The notes under the pieces were generated by a model. The model was given only the letters and a program-made list of their open reading frames with translations. It was not told the origin of the DNA and did no database searches. Made by a program: the position numbers and the translations under genes. From Treponema sp. (GTDB lineage: Bacteria > Spirochaetota > Spirochaetia > Treponematales > Breznakiellaceae), in contig JAISBN010000096.1 of assembly GCA_031266175.1 (NCBI GenBank), positions 1-36,226 on the forward strand: DNA of 36,226 nucleotides. Direction: 5' to 3'. Positions within the stretch are counted from its first letter, which is position 1. Every line of letters begins with the position of its first letter. Below are positions 24,047 through 31,812 of this stretch, piece by piece.

Positions 24047-24823
24047 ATGGCCGACAAGCTTGAAGTACAGGATCTGGTACATGTCTTTAACAGCCAGGAG
24101 GTCCTGCATAAGATCAGCTTTTCCGTTACGGATGGGGAATTTCTTTCTATCCTGGGACCTTCGGGCTGCGGCAAAACTACCATCCTCCGGATCCTTATCG
24201 GGCTGCTGATCCCCTCCGGGGGAAAGATAGTCAAGGACGGCCAGGACATTACGGGCCTGGCCGCTTCCAAGCGGCATATGGGCATTGTTTTTCAAAACTA
24301 TGCCCTGTTCCAGAATATGACGGTCCTGGGCAATGTGGAATATGCCCTTAAGTTCAATAAAGAACTTAAGGGCGTTTCCCGGTCCAGGGCGGAAAGCATT
24401 ATCGAGCAGGTGGGCCTGGCGGAACATATCCGTAAAAAGCCCTGGAAACTCTCCGGGGGTCAGCAGCAGCGGGTTGCCATAGCCCGGACCCTGGCGATGA
24501 ACCCGGAAATTATCCTCTTTGACGAACCCATGTCCGCCCTGGACGCGGCCACCCGGCTTCTGCTTCGGGACGAAATTAAGGATATCCAAAAAAAGTTTCA
24601 CTCCACCATGATCTATATCACCCATGACCAGGAAGAGGCCTTTAGCCTTTCGGACCGGATCATGGTGATGGACCACGGAGTAATCCATCAAATTGATACC
24701 CCGGAAAACCTTATCCACAATCCCGCCGATGAGTTTGTCCGGGATTTTGTGATCGCCAACCTGCAGCGCAAAGTTAACTCCCTGGCAAAATACATCGCCG
24801 CCACCGGACCGGTTCACGGATGA
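24047..24823 (+). CDS. ABC transporter ATP-binding protein
   Basis: The 258-residue ATPase has Walker [10 protein letters not shown] (about 37-45), Q-loop VFQNYALFQ, signature LSGGQQQR, Walker B IILFDEPMSALDA and H-loop YITHDQEEA. It is shorter than PotA and lacks an evident TOBE domain. AAGGAG at 24036-24041 supports ATG 24047. The stop overlaps the permease start by 4 nt. It energises the importer formed with the flanking binding protein and double permease. Confidence 0.92.
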   Translation: MADKLEVQDLVHVFNSQEVLHKISFSVTDGEFLSILGPSGCGKTTILRILIGLLIPSGGKIVKDGQDITGLAASKRHMGIVFQNYALFQNMTVLGNVEYALKFNKELKGVSRSRAESIIEQVGLAEHIRKKPWKLSGGQQQRVAIARTLAMNPEIILFDEPMSALDAATRLLLRDEIKDIQKKFHSTMIYITHDQEEAFSLSDRIMVMDHGVIHQIDTPENLIHNPADEFVRDFVIANLQRKVNSLAKYIAATGPVHG

Positions 24824-26379
24824 GTCCGCCGGTTAAGCTGTTTCTTGGGGTCTTTCTGGCCTTTACCCTGCTCTTTCCGCTGGGGGGAATGCTTATCAGC
24901 ATGACCAGTACGGACATCGGAGCGGTGGTTGCATCCCCGCAATTCAGGGAAGCCCTGGTTCATTCCATCACCGCCGCCGGAACAGGAACCGTTATTTCCA
25001 TCATCGCCGCCTGGTTTTTTGCCCTGGCGGTAACCAGGTCGCGGATGCGCTGCCGGAATATTTTTTCCATCCTGGTTACCGCGCCTATGCTGATTCCTTC
25101 AATCTCCCATGGTATGGGGCTGGTGATCCTTTTGGGGTCCAACGGCCTGCTTACCCGCTTCTTCGGCCTCCATCAGGCGATTTACGGCTTTTGGGGCATT
25201 GTCGCGGGTTCGGTACTCTACGCCTTTCCCGTGGCCTTTCTTATGCTGGCGGATATTCTGATATACGAAGACGGTTCTCCCTACGAAGCCGCTACCGTTC
25301 TGGGCATCCCCAAAACCAGGCAGTTTCTGTCCATCACCTTTTCCTACCTGCGCAAGCCCCTGATATCCGTGATTTTTGCCACCTTTACCCTGATCTTTAC
25401 CGATTACGGCGTACCCTTAATGATAGGGGGCAGGTATACCACCCTGCCGGTGCTGATGTACCAGGAAGTAATCGGCCTGCTTAATTTCAGCCGGGGCAGC
25501 GTTATCGGTTCATTCCTGCTGATTCCCGCCTTGGCGGCGTTTCTTTTCGACCTGTTTAACAGGGATCGGGGAAACCAGAGTTTTACCATCCAGGAGCGGA
25601 TCAAACAGGACAACCGTCTGAGGGACTGGGCGGCCATGGGGTACTGCATTGTTATCTGTACCGTTATTGCCCTTCCCCTGGCGGTGTTTGCGGTTTTAAG
25701 TTTTATCAACAAGTACCCCACGGATATGTCCTTTTCTTTTGCCAACATCCTGCGGACCATGAATCTGGGGGCAGGACGGTATCTTGCCAACTCGGTAAGT
25801 ATCGCCCTGGGGGTGTCGGTTCTGGGAACAGCCCTGTCTTATATAACCGCTTATATTACCGCCCGGATTCCGGGAAAATCCTCCAAACTACTCCACCTTG
25901 TGTCCATAACGTCACTGGCGGTGCCGGGGCTGGTGCTGGGCATTTCCTACGTCCTTTTTTTTAAAGGATCGTTCATATACGGAACCATAGCTATGTTAGT
26001 TTTGGCTAATATAATTCACTTCATGGCTTCCCCTTACCTGATGGCCTATAATTCCCTGGGTAAAATAAATCCAAACCTGGAAGACGTGGGTTTAACCCTG
26101 GGGATCAAGCGGTTTTTCATTATCCGGGATGTCCTTGTTCCCCAAACTAAACTGACGATCCTGGAAATGGCTTCCTACTTTTTTGTCAATTCCATGATGA
26201 CCATTTCGGCGGTCTCCTTTTTGAGTACGATACGAAACAAACCCGTATCCCTGATGATAAACCAGTTCGAAGCCCAGCTTTTCCTGGAAGGGGCCGCCTT
26301 TGTTTCTATCCTGATCCTGGGGTGCAATTTAACCGTAAAACTGGTAGTGTATATGATTAAGAGGTTTTCCGGTGGATAA
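24820..26379 (+). CDS. ABC transporter permease, fused two-domain type
   Basis: This 519-residue protein contains about 12 hydrophobic segments as two fused permease domains, each with an EAA-type loop: YEAATVLGIPKTRQFLSITFSYLRK in the first half and LEDVGLTLGIKRFFIIRDVLVPQ in the second. Fused permeases of this length are known for iron, thiamine and 2-aminoethylphosphonate importers, so a single polypeptide makes the whole channel. It overlaps the ATPase gene by 4 nt (ATGA). The following nucleotidyltransferase has its own promoter. Confidence 0.9.
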   Translation: MSPPVKLFLGVFLAFTLLFPLGGMLISMTSTDIGAVVASPQFREALVHSITAAGTGTVISIIAAWFFALAVTRSRMRCRNIFSILVTAPMLIPSISHGMGLVILLGSNGLLTRFFGLHQAIYGFWGIVAGSVLYAFPVAFLMLADILIYEDGSPYEAATVLGIPKTRQFLSITFSYLRKPLISVIFATFTLIFTDYGVPLMIGGRYTTLPVLMYQEVIGLLNFSRGSVIGSFLLIPALAAFLFDLFNRDRGNQSFTIQERIKQDNRLRDWAAMGYCIVICTVIALPLAVFAVLSFINKYPTDMSFSFANILRTMNLGAGRYLANSVSIALGVSVLGTALSYITAYITARIPGKSSKLLHLVSITSLAVPGLVLGISYVLFFKGSFIYGTIAMLVLANIIHFMASPYLMAYNSLGKINPNLEDVGLTLGIKRFFIIRDVLVPQTKLTILEMASYFFVNSMMTISAVSFLSTIRNKPVSLMINQFEAQLFLEGAAFVSILILGCNLTVKLVVYMIKRFSGG

Positions 26380-26387
26380 CCTTATTC

Positions 26388-26417
26388 TTGCGCAGCCCCA
26401 GGGCTCCGTACTATAAT
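26388..26417 (+). promoter_or_regulatory. Promoter of the winged-helix nucleotidyltransferase gene
   Basis: TTGCGC (26388-26393) and a perfect TATAAT (26412-26417) are 18 nt apart and lie 9 nt after the permease stop. Transcription would start near 26424, about 15 nt before the ATG at 26439. Confidence 0.6.
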
Positions 26418-26438
26418 TCGAACAGGATCTGTACGTTT

Positions 26439-27353
26439 ATGACACTCTTCCGGCCCCAATTTGAAGTTCTTACCCTGCTGGAATCAATCACCAGGCTGGA
26501 ACCGGCCCGGAAAGAAGAACTTACCCAGCGGCGGATGGCAAAACAAACGGGCCTTTCGGTGGGAACAATCAATAAAACCCTTACCCATCTGCACGAAGCG
26601 GGTTATGTTGAAGATCACCATATTACTCCCAAAGGTATAGAAGCCCTGGAACCGTACCAGGTAAAGCGGGCGGTGTTCCTTGCCGCCGGTTTCGGTTCCC
26701 GGCTGGTCCCCATCAGCCTGAACACCCCCAAACCCCTGGTCCGGGTTAAGGGCGTCAGGATTATCGACACCCTGCTGGACGCGGTTATCGCCGCCGGAAT
26801 AGAAGAGATCGTCATTGTCCGGGGCTATCTGGGGGAGCAGTTTGATCAGCTGCTGTACAAATACCCGGCCATCAAATTCCTGGAAAATCCCTTTTACAAT
26901 GAATCAAATAACATTTCCTCCACCATGTGTGTACGGTACCTGCTTAAAAACGCCTATGTGCTGGAATCGGACCTGCTGTTAAAAAACCCCGCCCTGATCG
27001 CAAAATATCAGTATACCAGCAATTATCTGGGGGTTCCCGCGGATATAACCGATGACTGGTGTTTTGAAACCAAAAACGGCGTTATTACCAAGCTAAAGGT
27101 CGGGGGCAAAAACTGCCACCACATGTTCGGAATATCCTACTGGAACGAAAAAGACGGCGCCAAAATGGCGGAGCATATCAAGATGGTATATGAAATGCCC
27201 GGCGGCAAAGAACGTTACTGGGATCAGGTTGCCCTGGAATACTTTATAAAAGAATACACTATAGAGGTGCGGGAATGCTCTTTTGATGATATAATTGAAA
27301 TAGACACTTTTAGTGATTTGAAAAAACTGGATCATACCTATATGGTACGTTAA
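26439..27353 (+). CDS. Winged-helix/LicC-type nucleotidyltransferase fusion
   Basis: The 304-residue protein has an N-terminal MarR-like winged helix at about residues 8-72 (RRMAKQTGLSVGTINKTLTHLHEAGYVEDHHITPKGIEAL). It continues into a nucleotidyltransferase with LAAGFGSRL (81-89) and the substrate Lys in PKPL (97-100). The later NESNNISSTMCVRYLL and VLESDLLL segments recall LicC (phosphocholine) and PntC (2-aminoethylphosphonate) cytidylyltransferases. The likely reaction is transfer of CMP from CTP to a phosphorylated or phosphonate head group; the substrate is not determined. The DNA-binding domain suggests it may also regulate transcription, perhaps of the adjacent importer. ATG 26439 fits the promoter; AGGA about 11 nt upstream is weak. 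Confidence 0.82.
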   Translation: MTLFRPQFEVLTLLESITRLEPARKEELTQRRMAKQTGLSVGTINKTLTHLHEAGYVEDHHITPKGIEALEPYQVKRAVFLAAGFGSRLVPISLNTPKPLVRVKGVRIIDTLLDAVIAAGIEEIVIVRGYLGEQFDQLLYKYPAIKFLENPFYNESNNISSTMCVRYLLKNAYVLESDLLLKNPALIAKYQYTSNYLGVPADITDDWCFETKNGVITKLKVGGKNCHHMFGISYWNEKDGAKMAEHIKMVYEMPGGKERYWDQVALEYFIKEYTIEVRECSFDDIIEIDTFSDLKKLDHTYMVR

Positions 27354-27362
27354 GGAGGGTTT

Positions 27363-28142
27363 ATGACTGCTTATAAAAACAGGGGAACCGGAAAAATCTG
27401 CATCGTCGGCATTTTGATTATCTGCGGCTTGCTGCTGACCAGCGTTGATGATTGTGAAAGCATGTATCTGGAAGAAACAGCAAACTCCGGCCAGCAGCAG
27501 CGTATCGCCCAGGAACAGGCGGCAAGAAACGCCAGGGCCGAACGTGAACGGGCTGAGCAGGAACGGCGCGCCGCCGCCCAGTCAAATTCCCGGAACCGGC
27601 CCGCCTCCGGCGCCCAAAGCGGTTCTCAAGGCACTGGTTCCCAGGCTGCCGCTTCTCAGGGCGCCGCTTCCCAGAGTACCGCTTCTCAAGGCGCCGGGTC
27701 CCAAGCCGCCGCGGCATCAGGCGGAACCGGCCAGCCCACCGCTTCCTCCGGGGCGAGCTACCTGAGCAGCATCAGCGGGAAAGACTGGAAGCTTTTGGAA
27801 GTGCGCCGTTCAGACAAAACCTTGACCCTTGACAGAAACAAACTAACCGCCGATGGTATGGGGGACCTGTTTACGTTAAATGTGGATACTGCCCGGCTCA
27901 GCGGGAAAGCCGCCCCCAACCGGTATATTTCAACCTACCAGGCGGGGGAAAATAACGCCCTCACTATTGCTCCATCGATCAGTACCTTAATGGCCTCCAT
28001 TTATGATCCGGAGCGGCTTCGGGAACAGGAATATTTCCAGTATCTTTCCAAGGTCAAAAGCTGGAAACTCAACCAGGGCAAGCTTGAACTGTACACTGTC
28101 GATGTAAACAACAAAGAGGCTGTCCTGGTTTATGGCAATTGA
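27363..28142 (+). CDS. META-domain (HslJ-like) secreted protein with Ala/Ser/Gln-rich linker
   Basis: This 259-residue protein has an N-terminal hydrophobic segment (about residues 11-26) acting as a signal or anchor. A charged coiled section (QEQAARNARAERERAEQERR) follows, then a low-complexity linker of repeated SQGA-like units (about 78-125). The C-terminal domain, from ISGKDWKLLEVR to the end, has META/HslJ character: KLLEVRRSDKTLTLDRNKL, MGDLFTLNVDTARLSGKAAPNRY and a closing VYGN. Such domains occur in heat-shock or surface proteins of uncertain function. AGGAGG 5 nt upstream supports ATG 27363. It follows the nucleotidyltransferase by 9 nt and converges with the next gene. Confidence 0.75.
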   Translation: MTAYKNRGTGKICIVGILIICGLLLTSVDDCESMYLEETANSGQQQRIAQEQAARNARAERERAEQERRAAAQSNSRNRPASGAQSGSQGTGSQAAASQGAASQSTASQGAGSQAAAASGGTGQPTASSGASYLSSISGKDWKLLEVRRSDKTLTLDRNKLTADGMGDLFTLNVDTARLSGKAAPNRYISTYQAGENNALTIAPSISTLMASIYDPERLREQEYFQYLSKVKSWKLNQGKLELYTVDVNNKEAVLVYGN

Positions 28143-28145
28143 AAG

Positions 28146-28550
28146 CTAATATTCCAGAATCAAGCGGCGTCTAACACTTTCGTTCCTGGTATCGCAAAGG
28201 TCCACCCGGATTTTGCTCCCTTCAAAGACCGGCATATAGGCAAAAAGACCGCCGCCGGTGGCGCCGGAGTTGTCCTGAATGGTGATGGCTCTGAAAACGC
28301 CGTTATTGTGGCCGATATCATCGAATTTTTCCAGTTTAATCCGTTCCGGTCCTGCACCGTCTTTTCTGTGCAGGACTATTTCCCAGGATTGGGTTTCGTC
28401 ATTAACGAACAATTCCGCCCTGGTATACTGGGAGGCAGTCTGCCGCCTGCTGACTTGGTACGATGATACCTTAAAAAGTATGGCGCCGGATTGGGCAAAA
28501 ACCGCCGCCGTGCATAATCCGGCAATAACAACTAAAACCAGCTTTTTCAT
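28146..28550 (-). CDS. Small secreted hypothetical protein
   Basis: The 134-residue protein has a clear signal peptide (MKKLVLVVIAGLCTAAVFAQ) with an AFAQ-like cleavage site. The mature part is beta-rich (ILFKVSSYQVSRRQ, AELFVNDETQSWEIVLHRKDG, FRAITIQDNSGATGGGLFAYMPVFEGSKIRVDLCDTRN). No family is recognised. A strong GGAGGGG ribosome-binding site precedes ATG 28550. It converges on the META-domain gene with 3 nt between stops. Confidence 0.7.
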   Translation of the reverse strand: MKKLVLVVIAGLCTAAVFAQSGAILFKVSSYQVSRRQTASQYTRAELFVNDETQSWEIVLHRKDGAGPERIKLEKFDDIGHNNGVFRAITIQDNSGATGGGLFAYMPVFEGSKIRVDLCDTRNESVRRRLILEY

Positions 28551-28679
28551 AAATCCCCTCCGTTTTCGCCTTGCGCGCCTTTGTGGTCAATCTTTAAATA
28601 TCCGGTTATATAGCCTATATTAGCTTTTCGGCATATCCGGCCGGGAAAATTATCCCGCGGCTCCGGGTACAATTCCGGG

Positions 28680-28695
28680 TGTTTCACGTGAAACA
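28680..28695. promoter_or_regulatory. Perfect parS (ParB-binding) site
   Basis: TGTTTCACGTGAAACA is an exact match to the bacterial chromosomal parS consensus, and it sits in a longer perfect palindrome with GGG and CCC flanks (28677-28698). It overlaps the stop codon of the arfB gene. ParB loads here to organise and segregate the origin region, so the window probably lies on the origin-proximal part of the chromosome. Confidence 0.85.
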
Positions 28696-29121
28696 CCCTT
28701 CATCCGGGGAAAACCGGCAACGGGTCTTTTTTTCGGCTTTCAGGCGCTTGGACCGGAGCCGCCGTTCCCTGGCGGCCCGGGACGGCGTACCGGGCCGCCG
28801 CTTTCCCGGCAGCCGGGCGGCAGCGCTTATCAGAGCCTCCGCCCTGGCATAGGCCCGCTCCACATTGATCCGCTGTGACCGTTCTTCGCTGGAATTGATA
28901 AGCAGTTGTTCGTTTTCCCCGCCGCCGCTAAGCCGCGGCCCCAAAACCTGCCGGAGCCGGATCAGTTCCGCTTCGGAAAGTCCCGCCAAATCAGCCAGCC
29001 ATATCCGCAGGGTTGCCTTGGTATTGAGTTTGTTGACATTTTGTCCCCCCGGGCCGCTCGAGCGGGAAAAAGTTATTTCCCCGGAAACACGAAGGGATTG
29101 GCGCAGTAAAAAAATATCCAA
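28684..29121 (-). CDS. arfB: Ribosome-rescue peptidyl-tRNA hydrolase ArfB/YaeJ
   Basis: The 145-residue protein has the release-factor catalytic motif GGQ in SRSSGPGGQNVNK (25-27) without the codon-recognition domains of RF1/RF2. The C-terminal tail is strongly basic (RAARERRLRSKRLKAEKK), as needed to enter the empty mRNA channel of a stalled ribosome. The last codons lie within the parS palindrome, so the site constrains the C terminus. It follows metK by 9 nt and is probably co-transcribed. Confidence 0.9.
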   Translation of the reverse strand: MDIFLLRQSLRVSGEITFSRSSGPGGQNVNKLNTKATLRIWLADLAGLSEAELIRLRQVLGPRLSGGGENEQLLINSSEERSQRINVERAYARAEALISAAARLPGKRRPGTPSRAARERRLRSKRLKAEKKTRCRFSPDEGCFT

Positions 29122-29130
29122 GCAGGTTCC

Positions 29131-30300
29131 TTAGCCTATCGCCTTTTTAAGGTCCTCCGTTTTGTCGGTCTTTTCCCAGGGGAATCCGCTACGGCCAAAA
29201 TGACCATAACTGGCGGTTTTCTGGTAGATAGATTTTCGAAGGTCCAGGGTTTTGATGATCCCCGCGGGGGTCAGATCAAAAACTTTTTTTACCGCCGCCT
29301 CAATCTTTTGTTCGCTTACCGCCGCGGTACCGAAGGTATCTACCATCACGGAAACAGGGAAGGGAACGCCGATAGCATAGGCCAGCTCCACTTCGCAGCG
29401 TTCGGCCAGCCGGGCGGCCACCACGTTCTTTGCCACATACCGCGCGGCGTAGGCCCCGGACCGGTCCACCTTGGTGGGATCCTTGCCGGAAAAAGCGCCG
29501 CCGCCGTGACGGCCCATACCGCCATAGGTATCCACGATAATCTTCCGGCCCGTAAGGCCCGTATCCCCGAAGGGGCCGCCCACCACAAAACGGCCGGTGG
29601 GGTTAATATAATATTTGGTCTTTTCGTCCAAAAGTCCCGTCGGTTCCAGTACCGGTTTTATGATACCTTCAATCGCCGCCGATTCTATGTCTTTGTAGGA
29701 AACATCCGGGTCGTGCTGATGGGAAACCACCACCGCGTCAATGCGTATTGGTTTGTACCCTTCGTATTCCACCGTCACCTGGCTTTTTGCGTCGGGCCGA
29801 AGCCATTTAATGGTTTTATTTTTTCGCAGTTTTGTAGCCTGGATTAAAATTTTGTGGGCCAGGGTAATGGGCAGGGGCATAAATTCTTTGGTTTCACTGC
29901 AGGCAAAACCAAACATCATGCCCTGATCCCCCGCACCCTGCCGGCCCTTGTATTTTTTAAGGCCCGTCCCGGAAACCCCCTGACTAATGTCCGGTGACTG
30001 GCTGTGGATCATGTCCAGTACCGCCATGGAATGATAATCAAGGCCGTAATCAGGATCGGTATAGCCAATTTCCTTCGCCACCCGCCGGACCACATCCTGA
30101 AAATCCACAAAAGTCTTGGTGGTAATTTCACCGCCCACCAGAACCAGCGATGTGGAAGCAAAAGTTTCACAGGCTACCCGGCTCTGGGGATCGTCTTTAA
30201 GGCAGGCGTCCAGAATAGCGTCCGAAACCTGATCGCAAAGCTTATCGGGGTGTCCTTCTCCAACGGATTCGGAGGTAAAAAAGTAACGGCGGTTTTCCAT
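29131..30300 (-). CDS. metK: S-adenosylmethionine synthetase
   Basis: This 389-residue enzyme makes S-adenosylmethionine from methionine and ATP. The N-terminal [22 protein letters not shown] carries the conserved His and Asp of the active site. [12 protein letters not shown] is the ATP-binding hexapeptide region, and [22 protein letters not shown] is the second family signature. Length is normal for bacterial MetK. GGAG precedes ATG 30300 and a good promoter lies about 60 nt upstream. The short leader leaves no room for a SAM riboswitch. The gene leads a metK-arfB pair. Confidence 0.97.
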   Translation of the reverse strand: MENRRYFFTSESVGEGHPDKLCDQVSDAILDACLKDDPQSRVACETFASTSLVLVGGEITTKTFVDFQDVVRRVAKEIGYTDPDYGLDYHSMAVLDMIHSQSPDISQGVSGTGLKKYKGRQGAGDQGMMFGFACSETKEFMPLPITLAHKILIQATKLRKNKTIKWLRPDAKSQVTVEYEGYKPIRIDAVVVSHQHDPDVSYKDIESAAIEGIIKPVLEPTGLLDEKTKYYINPTGRFVVGGPFGDTGLTGRKIIVDTYGGMGRHGGGAFSGKDPTKVDRSGAYAARYVAKNVVAARLAERCEVELAYAIGVPFPVSVMVDTFGTAAVSEQKIEAAVKKVFDLTPAGIIKTLDLRKSIYQKTASYGHFGRSGFPWEKTDKTEDLKKAIG

Positions 30301-30361
30301 GGCAATCTCCTAGTTATTCTCTATATTTACTAAACATAGTCCAGTATGTTTATCCGTTTAT

Positions 30362-30390
30362 ACTATACCGGCAACTACAAAATGTTTCAA
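30362..30390 (-). promoter_or_regulatory. Promoter of metK
   Basis: On the minus strand TTGAAA (30390-30385) and TATAGT (30367-30362) are separated by exactly 17 nt. Transcription would start near 30355, giving a leader of about 55 nt. Confidence 0.65.
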
Positions 30391-30431
30391 TTAAAACTGA
30401 AGCTAAAGCGTCGATGAATCCGTTTTCAAAC

Positions 30432-30455
30432 AAAAAACCCCGCCCTGCGGCGGGG
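30432..30455 (-). terminator. Rho-independent terminator after the LysM lipoprotein gene
   Basis: On the minus strand CCCCGCC and GGCGGGG form a 7-bp GC stem with a 4-nt loop, followed directly by TTTTTT. It ends the DUF1538/P-II/LysM operon ahead of metK. Confidence 0.88.
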
Positions 30456-30479
30456 TCTACAAGGAACTTGCTGCCTCGA

Positions 30480-30932
30480 TTACCTGGAAATCCTGGCGGC
30501 CAGGTTTTTTAGTATCGAAGCGGCGTTAGGCTTGCTCTGCCTTTCGTACTGAGCGGCCGTAACGAGCATTGCCGCGCGGACTGCCGCGTTCGCGCCCGCA
30601 TCGTTCAGGTTTCTCTGAAGTTCGGGAATAACAAGCTTGTCACCCACTTCAAGAACATCAGGATCCTTTACGACTTCGGCAGACCCAAGCTGGATAAGCG
30701 GAAAGAAATATCTATTCGGCTCACCATACTTACCGGCAGCAATGTTAGAAAGCGTATCACCCTTAACAACCGTGTAGTTCGATGCGCCATCAAGAATAAT
30801 GACTCCCCGGGGAGGGGGAGGCGGCGGCGGCGCATCAGCTACCGGCGCGGGGGCCGGCGCGGGAGTACCGCCACAAGCAACAACTACAAAGAAGATAAGG
30901 ACGACCAGTAAACTAAAAAAAACTTTTTTCAT
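30480..30932 (-). CDS. LysM-domain lipoprotein
   Basis: The 150-residue protein has a lipoprotein signal ending FFVVVACGG, then a proline/alanine-rich linker and a LysM domain (NYTVVKGDTLSNIAAGKYGEP through DKLVIPEL). LysM binds peptidoglycan. A helical C-terminal part follows (NDAGANAAVRAAMLVTAAQYERQSKPNAASILKNLAARI). The frame is open to 31043, but GGAGGA 6 nt before ATG 30932 and the signal peptide set the start. It lies 61 nt downstream of the P-II-like gene and ends in a strong terminator. Confidence 0.9.
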   Translation of the reverse strand: MKKVFFSLLVVLIFFVVVACGGTPAPAPAPVADAPPPPPPPRGVIILDGASNYTVVKGDTLSNIAAGKYGEPNRYFFPLIQLGSAEVVKDPDVLEVGDKLVIPELQRNLNDAGANAAVRAAMLVTAAQYERQSKPNAASILKNLAARISR

Positions 30933-30993
30933 AGACTGTCCTCCACCTCTTAGTATGGTCAAAAACAGCCCGAAATGCAAGCCAAAAGCGGTT

Positions 30994-31812
30994 TTAGTCC
31001 AAATCCAACCCCGTGATATTCTCTGCGGGAAGGCTAAAAACAATCCCCTGGGCTTTGGAGGCTATGCCGAAACGCTGGCTTACCGCCTGCATTATGGGAA
31101 GGCGGTTGTTCCGGCTGGTCAATATGGTGATTATTTCTTTTTCATCCTGGACAGAGATGCCAAAAAATTTAACCGGCCCCTGGTGAACAAGTCCCCGGGC
31201 ACTAATCACCGTTCCCCCGGAAGCGCCGGCTTTCCTGGCGCAGGCCATCAACTCTTCACTAAAACCCTGGTTTGCCATAATAACGACAAGATCGTGCTTT
31301 TTCTGGCTCATCTTTCTTGTTTCCTTCTTCTCTTCTTCGCTGATATTCTTATGAATACTTTCCTTGAACACCTGGAGCAGGGGCTTGTTAATTCCCGACA
31401 GGGGTATGGTAAAGGCGATTCCCGCTCCGGGATTGTGAAGTCCCAAACTTTTGCTCACCCGCTTAAGCAACACCGGCACCATAACGTTCTGTTCCAGGCA
31501 GATAACCACCGCTTTTTCGCTGGATCCGATTCCCAGCAGATCCAGAATTTCCGAGCTGGCCGTACCCCAGCCCTTACAGATAAAGTGAAACCGCACATGG
31601 GATTCTTCAAGGATTTCTGTAATCTCCTTCGAGTTTGACCAGTCCAGGATAAAAATGACAAAATCAAGAACCGGCATATCCGGCGTTGCGGGTACGCCTT
31701 TGGCTTCCGCGGCGGTTTTTTGCTTCCGGGGAACAGGCAGCAGCTTTTTTTTAGGTTTCGCGGTTTTTCCGGTTTGCGGCGGTTCTGCCTTTTTCGGCTT
31801 TGGGGTACTCAT
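30994..31812 (-). CDS. Tandem P-II-like regulatory protein
   Basis: This 272-residue protein begins with about 45 basic, disordered residues (KPKKAEPPQTGKTAKPKKK). Two similar P-II (GlnB-like) domains follow: one from about 48 (DFVIFILDWSNSKEITEILEE) to 142, ending GAGIAFTIPLSGI, and one from about 172 (KHDLVVIMANQGFSEELMACARKAGASGGTVISARG) to 268, ending AQGIVFSLPAENI. Single P-II domains sense nucleotides and 2-oxoglutarate and gate transporters. The gene overlaps the DUF1538 gene by 4 nt, so control of that membrane protein is inferred. The uridylylation Tyr of GlnB is not apparent. Confidence 0.85.
   Translation of the reverse strand: MSTPKPKKAEPPQTGKTAKPKKKLLPVPRKQKTAAEAKGVPATPDMPVLDFVIFILDWSNSKEITEILEESHVRFHFICKGWGTASSEILDLLGIGSSEKAVVICLEQNVMVPVLLKRVSKSLGLHNPGAGIAFTIPLSGINKPLLQVFKESIHKNISEEEKKETRKMSQKKHDLVVIMANQGFSEELMACARKAGASGGTVISARGLVHQGPVKFFGISVQDEKEIITILTSRNNRLPIMQAVSQRFGIASKAQGIVFSLPAENITGLDLD

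Noticed and set aside
30301-30479. SAM riboswitch upstream of metK
   Set aside because: The promoter at 30362-30390 leaves a leader of only about 55 nt, and no SAM-I type pairing was seen. The one strong hairpin belongs to the LysM gene terminator.
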